A stretch of DNA of 64,000 nucleotides from Pseudomonas putida (GTDB lineage: Bacteria; Pseudomonadota; Gammaproteobacteria; Pseudomonadales; Pseudomonadaceae): the NCBI RefSeq assembly GCF_028682175.1, contig NZ_JANHKS010000008.1:101102-165101 (forward strand), written 5' to 3'. Each line of letters opens with the position of its first letter. The stretch's first letter is position 1. Below, piece after piece: positions 59,297-64,000 of the stretch. The notes under the pieces were generated by a model. The model had not been told where the DNA came from, did no database searches, and worked only from the letters and a program-made list of their open reading frames with translations. The translations under genes and the position numbers were made by a program.

Positions 59297-61461
59297 TACC
59301 AGTAGTACTGCAGCGACTTGCTCCACGACGTGGCGGCGTAGGTGCTCTTCAACTGCTTGAACCAGCCTTTGCGCACCGACTGCGCCACGTCCTTGCCGCC
59401 GCAGCTGTTATAGCCCGAAGGCGCGTAGCAATTGATGGCGCGGTACAGCGCGTAGGCCTTGTCGTCGCGGGCCGCGGCGCTGTTGGCGATCACCGCCTGA
59501 TAGCCGTCCAGACGCGAGAACACCGGCCCTTTGAACCCCGGCTCGCTGCTCGCCAATTGCGGCGCGGCAGGGCGTTGGTCCAGGGGCATGCTGTCCAGGC
59601 CGTTGCGCAGGATGAACTCGCCCAGGCAGTTCAGGCCCTTGGGGTCCTTGCCGTTGGCCTGCAAGGCGGCAGCGGTTTCGCCGATGCTCGGGCAGGCGTA
59701 GCTGGACTCGGCCTTGTCGCCGTTCCAGCGGAACAATTGCAGGCTCTGCCCGTCGCCGTAGACGTAGCCCAGGCTGGTGCCGAGCTTTTCTTCGGAAGCC
59801 TTGGCCGGCAACGCCTTGAGTGCTTCAAGGAAGGCCGGGTACTGGCCGTACAGCAGATTCTTGTACAGCAGCACGAACTGCGCGGTGGCTTTTTCGGTGG
59901 CGCTGATGCCCTGGGTGATCTGCTGGTGCAGCAACTCGTTGCCCGCAACCTTGCCCAGCAGGATCAGGCGCACTTGCGCCGACTGGATCGGCGAGTCAGC
60001 GGCAAAGACCTTTTCCAGTTGGCCGCTACGTTCGTAGTTCATCGCCAGGGCCAGTTCCAGTTGGTCCCGTTGCAACGGCTGCTTGGCCTGCGGCAACAAC
60101 TTCAGCCACAGGCTCTGGGCTGCGGGCAGGTCGTTGCTCGCTTCCAGTGCAAGGCCGCGCAGGGTCTGTTGGCTGAAGGCGAAATAATCGAGGTTGTCGG
60201 GAATGTCCTTGGGCAACAGTTTCAGCGCCTCGGCCGGGTTCTTCTCGATATAGAACGCGAACACCGCTTGCAAGTAATCGAACATCGCCGGTTGCTCGGC
60301 AAACACAACCTTGTGCGCCTGCAATTGTTCGCGGGTCATTTTCGACGCGCCGTCCGGGCGCATGAGCATCAGGTCATGGGTCGCGGTCAACAGCGGGCTG
60401 TCGAGCTTGTCGGGCGCGGCCATCAGCAGCTTGTTGTCGGCCTCCTGAATCAGCGCGTCCATCGAGGCATTGCGCTGTTGGTCTTCGGCCTTGGTCAGTT
60501 GCCAGTCGTAATCGCTGGCGAGTTTTTCGCTTTCGCCTGCCAGCCAGTGCACACGCCGCAGCAGGCCCTTGGCTGAAATCGCGTAGGTGCCTTTCGGGTA
60601 GGCGCTCAGGTACTGGTCGAACGCCTGTGCGACCTTGGCGTAAGGCGCAGGGTCCATGTTGTCCTTGCGCGTGCCGTACTCGTCGAACGCATCCTGCTGG
60701 GCATCGTTCAGGCGGGTGCGGGCGATCATGTACAACGCGGTTTCCTTGAGCCATGGCTGGGCACTGTCGGCGAGGCTCGCGAAGCCGTTTTCGGCGTCGG
60801 CAAAATGACCGCTGTAGAAGTCCGAAGCGGCTTTGAGGTAAGTGAGAAACCCCAGGCCCTCGGCCGACTGGATGCCGGTGGGCAGCAGTGCTGCCAGTTT
60901 CTCGCCTTCCCAGGTGCAGGCGTCGAGCAGTTGCACCCGGCTGCGGGCCAGGCTCTGGCGTTCGGCATCGGGCAGAGCAGCGCTGGCCTGCAGCTGGCCG
61001 ATGAACTGCGCGGCGCTGTCATCGCGGTTGCTGCGGCAGCGGCTGCCTTCGCCTTGCAGGAAGGCCTGGCCTGCGCTGTCGGTGGAGTCGCGCTTGATGC
61101 CGAGTTTCTCCAGCAACTCGCCCAGCGCGGCCTTGCCTGACTCTTCGCTTTCGTCACCCTCGATCTGTGCGATGTCCAGCCGCGCCACGGCGAATGGCAC
61201 CGGGCCGAACCCTTCGGCCAGCTCGTCTTCGCCCAGGGCGTTGGGCTTGATTTCCAGCGCCTTGCGGTCGGCGAGCAATAGCCGCAGGTTGACCCGGCTG
61301 TCGTTGCCGGGGGTGAGGAATGCCAGGTTGTTGCAGACATCCAGCGAGTCGCGCAGCAGCGACCAGTTGGGGTAGCAGGAGTCGTCACCGCTGGCCTGAG
61401 CCTGGCCGCAGAGGGTTGCACCGATGAGCAATGCAAGAGGAGTCAGGGAGCGGGTACGCAT
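59296..61461 (-). CDS. Large exported helical-repeat (TPR/Sel1-like) protein, unknown function
   Basis: A 721-residue protein with a signal peptide (LTPLALLIGATLCGQAQA) and then mostly helices with tetratricopeptide-like periodicity, as in FYSGHFADAENGFASLAD and LPAAQSLWLKLLPQAKQPLQ. Several cysteines (CYPNW, DVCNN, CAPSGYNSCGG) may form disulfides. The start MRTRSL follows AAGGA. It is coupled to the DUF3142 gene, so both probably act together in the periplasm. It has no recognised domain of known activity. Confidence 0.75.
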   Translation of the reverse strand: MRTRSLTPLALLIGATLCGQAQASGDDSCYPNWSLLRDSLDVCNNLAFLTPGNDSRVNLRLLLADRKALEIKPNALGEDELAEGFGPVPFAVARLDIAQIEGDESEESGKAALGELLEKLGIKRDSTDSAGQAFLQGEGSRCRSNRDDSAAQFIGQLQASAALPDAERQSLARSRVQLLDACTWEGEKLAALLPTGIQSAEGLGFLTYLKAASDFYSGHFADAENGFASLADSAQPWLKETALYMIARTRLNDAQQDAFDEYGTRKDNMDPAPYAKVAQAFDQYLSAYPKGTYAISAKGLLRRVHWLAGESEKLASDYDWQLTKAEDQQRNASMDALIQEADNKLLMAAPDKLDSPLLTATHDLMLMRPDGASKMTREQLQAHKVVFAEQPAMFDYLQAVFAFYIEKNPAEALKLLPKDIPDNLDYFAFSQQTLRGLALEASNDLPAAQSLWLKLLPQAKQPLQRDQLELALAMNYERSGQLEKVFAADSPIQSAQVRLILLGKVAGNELLHQQITQGISATEKATAQFVLLYKNLLYGQYPAFLEALKALPAKASEEKLGTSLGYVYGDGQSLQLFRWNGDKAESSYACPSIGETAAALQANGKDPKGLNCLGEFILRNGLDSMPLDQRPAAPQLASSEPGFKGPVFSRLDGYQAVIANSAAARDDKAYALYRAINCYAPSGYNSCGGKDVAQSVRKGWFKQLKSTYAATSWSKSLQYYW

Positions 61462-61795
61462 GAACAATCCTTGATTTCGCTACGCAGGAGGAGGGTGGAG
61501 CGGGGCGAATGATACAGCTTGTTTTCGAAAGCGGGATTGATGGCGATTGGCCTGCTCGTCGTCCTCGTCCAACGCGACCCGTAGCAGCACGGCTTGCCGG
61601 CGGGAGCGGTGTGTCAGTTGAAAAATGTCCGACTGACACACCGCTCCCGCCGGCAAGCCGTGCTGCTACGGGAACGTGGTCGTCAATTTTTTTCAAAAAA
61701 ACAGGTGAGGTAAATCCCCTCGGCATCCGTGTAGTGAGAATCAGATTCGTTTCCAGCGAACGCCATCACTACTCGACACCCAGGGTTTTCCGTTC
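61462..61795. repeat. Divergent spacer with REPIN
   Basis: A REPIN at 61578-61672 (GTAGCAGCACGGCTTGCCGG arms, TGTCA/TGACA centre) occupies the middle. The right part should hold the promoter of the TonB receptor; a stretch near 61735-61752 is only a weak match to a Fur box. Confidence 0.8.
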
Positions 61796-63964
61796 ATGAC
61801 AGCCTCATCCGTTTCTCCCGCTTTTCGTCCCGCCTCCCTGTTGGGAGTCTGTTCGGCCACGGCGCTGCTGTGCTCGCTGGGCATGAGTTCCGTTGCCCAG
61901 GCTGCGGAAATGCAGCTGGACGCCGTCAACATCGACGCCAGCTCCCAGCGTGAAATCAGCGAGACCGAGCACAGCCGCACCAGTTATCAGGCGCGCAAGG
62001 CCTCGGTTGCCACCCGTACCGAAACGCCGCTGGTCGAAGTGCCGCAGACGGTGAACGTGGTCACCAACCGGGTCATCGAGGACCGCCAGCCCAACAGCCT
62101 GGACGAGGCGATCAATGCGGTCAGCGGGGTCAAGCAGGGCAACACCCTGGGCGGTACCCAGGATGCGATCCAGAAGCGCGGCTTCGGCACCAACCGCGAC
62201 AACTCGATCATGCGCGATGGCATGCAGTCGGTGCAGGCACGCAACTTCACCCCGACCACCGAGCGCATCGAAGTGCTCAAGGGGCCGGCCTCGATGCTCT
62301 ATGGCGTGCAGGACCCGGGCGGGGTCATCAACGTGGTGACCAAGAAGCCGCAACTGGAGGCCGCCCATTCCATCTCCGCGTTCGGCACCAGCTTCGGTGG
62401 CGGCGGCGAGCAGATCGACCTGACGGGCCCCATCGGCACCAACGGCCTGGCCTATCGCGTCATCGCCGACAAGCAGAACTACGACTACTGGCGCAATTTC
62501 GGCAGCATCGACCAGTCGGTGATCGCACCGTCCCTGGCCTGGTATGGCGACGACACCACGGTCTCGGTGGCCTATGAGCACATGGAATATTCGGTGCCCT
62601 TCGACCGTGGCACGCAGATCAACACCAGGACCGGCAAGGTGCTGGACATCCCGCGCAATCGCCGTCTGGACGAGCCGTTCAACGTCACCACCGGGCGCTC
62701 CGATTCCCTGGACCTGCGCATGGACCACCGCCTCAACGACACCTGGACCCTGCGCACCGGCTACGCCTACAGCCGCAACTACTACAACGACTATCAGTCG
62801 CGCTTCATCTCGGCCAACTACACCACCGGTGCCGTGACCCGCCGTGGCGATGCCACCCGTGATGCCGTGCAGTTCGCCCACACCGCCACCGTCAACATGC
62901 TCGGCAACCTGTACTGGGGCGATATTCGCCACGAGGTGCTGTTCGGCGCCGACTACATGAAGAACGACCGCGAGCTGGGCGACCTGTACCGCAGCGCCAA
63001 CCGCACCGATTTCAACTACAACGCGCCGGTCTATGGCGTGACCCAGCAGCCGAGCACGGTCAGCGCGCCGAACAGCGACCAGACCGATCACCTGCGCACC
63101 CACGCGTTCTTCGTCCAGGACGCCATTCACCTCAACGATCAGTGGATCTTCCAGGCGGGCCTGCGCTACGACGCCTTCGACGAGATGACTGGCAAGGGCC
63201 GGCCGTTCGTGGTCGGCGCCGATGTCAAGGACAGCAAGGTCGTGCCCCGTGTCGGGCTGGTGTACCTGATTCAGCCGGACTGGTCGGTGTACGGCAGCTA
63301 CACCGAGTCGTTCCGCCCCAACACCTCGATTGCCTCGCCCATCGGTGATTTGCCGCCGGAGGAGGGCAAGGCCTACGAGATCGGCACCAAGTTCCAGAAC
63401 GATGCGATCACTGCCACCGTGGCGCTGTTCAACATCAACAAGGAAAACGTGCAGACCAGCGAGCCCTGCGGCACCGAGACCTGCACCCGGGTGTCGGGCG
63501 AGGTGCGTTCGAGGGGGCTTGAGGCGGACATCACCGGGCAGATCAACGAGTTCTGGAGCCTGACCGGCAGCTACGCCTACACCGACACCAAGGTGCTGGA
63601 AGACCCGATTCTCAAGGGCCAGCCGCTGGACGGCGTGTCGAAACATACCGGTGCTTTGTACCTGACCCGCGACTTTGGCCATGTGGGCATCGGTGACCTG
63701 CGCGCCGGTGCCGGTGCGCGGTTCGCCAGCCGCTGGGGCGTGAACGACGGCGCGGGGAAGGAGTACTACCTGCCTTCGTCGAAAGTGGCCGATGCCTTCG
63801 TTTCCTACAAGATGAAGCTCGACGAACGCGACCTGACCCTGCAGTTGAACCTCAAGAACATGTTCGACGAGAAGTACTACACCTCGGCCAGCGGCTTGGG
63901 TTCGCCGGCGATTTCCATCGGCGAACCGCGCCAGTTGGTGGCGCGGGCGAAGCTGGACTTCTAA
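61796..63964 (+). CDS. TonB-dependent siderophore receptor
   Basis: A 722-residue outer-membrane receptor. A signal peptide ends SSVAQA. A TonB-box-like region follows, then the plug domain (about 75-180) with VPQTVNVVTNRVIEDR, RGFGTNRDNSIMRDGMQSV and RIEVLKGPASMLYGVQDPGG, typical of the siderophore receptor subfamily. The 22-strand barrel ends VARAKLDF with terminal phenylalanine. A ferrioxamine- or coprogen-type hydroxamate ligand is possible but cannot be told. No sigma/anti-sigma pair lies next to it within the window. Confidence 0.93.
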   Translation: MTASSVSPAFRPASLLGVCSATALLCSLGMSSVAQAAEMQLDAVNIDASSQREISETEHSRTSYQARKASVATRTETPLVEVPQTVNVVTNRVIEDRQPNSLDEAINAVSGVKQGNTLGGTQDAIQKRGFGTNRDNSIMRDGMQSVQARNFTPTTERIEVLKGPASMLYGVQDPGGVINVVTKKPQLEAAHSISAFGTSFGGGGEQIDLTGPIGTNGLAYRVIADKQNYDYWRNFGSIDQSVIAPSLAWYGDDTTVSVAYEHMEYSVPFDRGTQINTRTGKVLDIPRNRRLDEPFNVTTGRSDSLDLRMDHRLNDTWTLRTGYAYSRNYYNDYQSRFISANYTTGAVTRRGDATRDAVQFAHTATVNMLGNLYWGDIRHEVLFGADYMKNDRELGDLYRSANRTDFNYNAPVYGVTQQPSTVSAPNSDQTDHLRTHAFFVQDAIHLNDQWIFQAGLRYDAFDEMTGKGRPFVVGADVKDSKVVPRVGLVYLIQPDWSVYGSYTESFRPNTSIASPIGDLPPEEGKAYEIGTKFQNDAITATVALFNINKENVQTSEPCGTETCTRVSGEVRSRGLEADITGQINEFWSLTGSYAYTDTKVLEDPILKGQPLDGVSKHTGALYLTRDFGHVGIGDLRAGAGARFASRWGVNDGAGKEYYLPSSKVADAFVSYKMKLDERDLTLQLNLKNMFDEKYYTSASGLGSPAISIGEPRQLVARAKLDF

Positions 63965-63977
63965 GCCGCACAGATGA

Positions 63978-64000
63978 CCCCGTAGCAGCACGGCTTGCCG
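63978..64000 (+). repeat. REP arm at the window edge
   Basis: The GTAGCAGCACGGCTTGCCG arm follows the receptor gene and is cut by the window end; a partner arm probably lies beyond. Confidence 0.8.

Noticed and set aside
61735..61752. Fur box before the TonB receptor
   Set aside because: The match to the 19-base consensus is weak compared with the clear efe site.
61805..63991. 728-codon open frame antisense to the TonB receptor
   Set aside because: It is Val/Gly/His-rich shadow with no signal or motif; the receptor is complete.

Overview
The window reads as a chromosome segment of a fluorescent-group Pseudomonas. The evidence is the high GC content, dense GC-rich antisense open frames, a cbb3 oxidase operon with Pseudomonas gene order, the msuD/sfnR sulfonate genes, an efe iron operon, and at least thirteen inverted REP pairs (REPINs) of Pseudomonas type. 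No rRNA, tRNA, CRISPR array, prophage or transposase gene was seen.

Layout. 1-5837: terminal oxidase block on the minus strand (ccoN-ccoO-ccoQ-ccoP, then ccoG and the start of ccoH), split by a VapBC-like toxin-antitoxin pair at 1755-2461. 6686-7846: a small alpha/beta hydrolase and an unknown protein. 7963-19009: the most unusual region. It has three large and two short proteins built from Ig-like beta modules with a recurrent G-D-x-I-x-L-x-W-G core and no export signal. A pertactin-type autotransporter on the opposite strand sits among them. 19291-30175: mostly core genes (Aer-type receptor, CPBP protease, aconitase, RlmM, XRE-cupin regulator, FAD protein, SoxR with a divergent monooxygenase). 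30200-33875: sulfonate-sulfur genes (sfnR-like, msuD-like) and a LysR regulator. 33980-37743: phosphate and zinc transporters and an aldo/keto reductase. 37744-38452: repeat-rich spacer. 38453-43526: tightly coupled MarR-FUSC-DUF1656-HlyD-OMF efflux operon. 44074-44742: PL7 lyase. 44869-49320: a two-component system facing a periplasmic protein, a cytochrome b and a Tat-exported molybdopterin enzyme. 49588-53927: efeU-efeO-efeB-efeM iron uptake under a clear Fur box. 54236-58356: LysR facing a CitMHS transporter and two AtuA-family proteins. 58574-61461: two coupled exported proteins of unknown role. 61796-63964: TonB-dependent siderophore receptor.

How genes work together. The cco genes make and mature a high-affinity oxidase; the efe operon and TonB receptor bring in iron; SoxR and the two-component/molybdoenzyme block look like redox-stress responses; msuD and sfnR serve sulfur scavenging. 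The Ig-like/autotransporter locus has no assigned function and is the best candidate for an undescribed system. Its modular paralogues, absent signal peptides and mixed truncated copies are visible directly; any adhesive or secretory role is inference.
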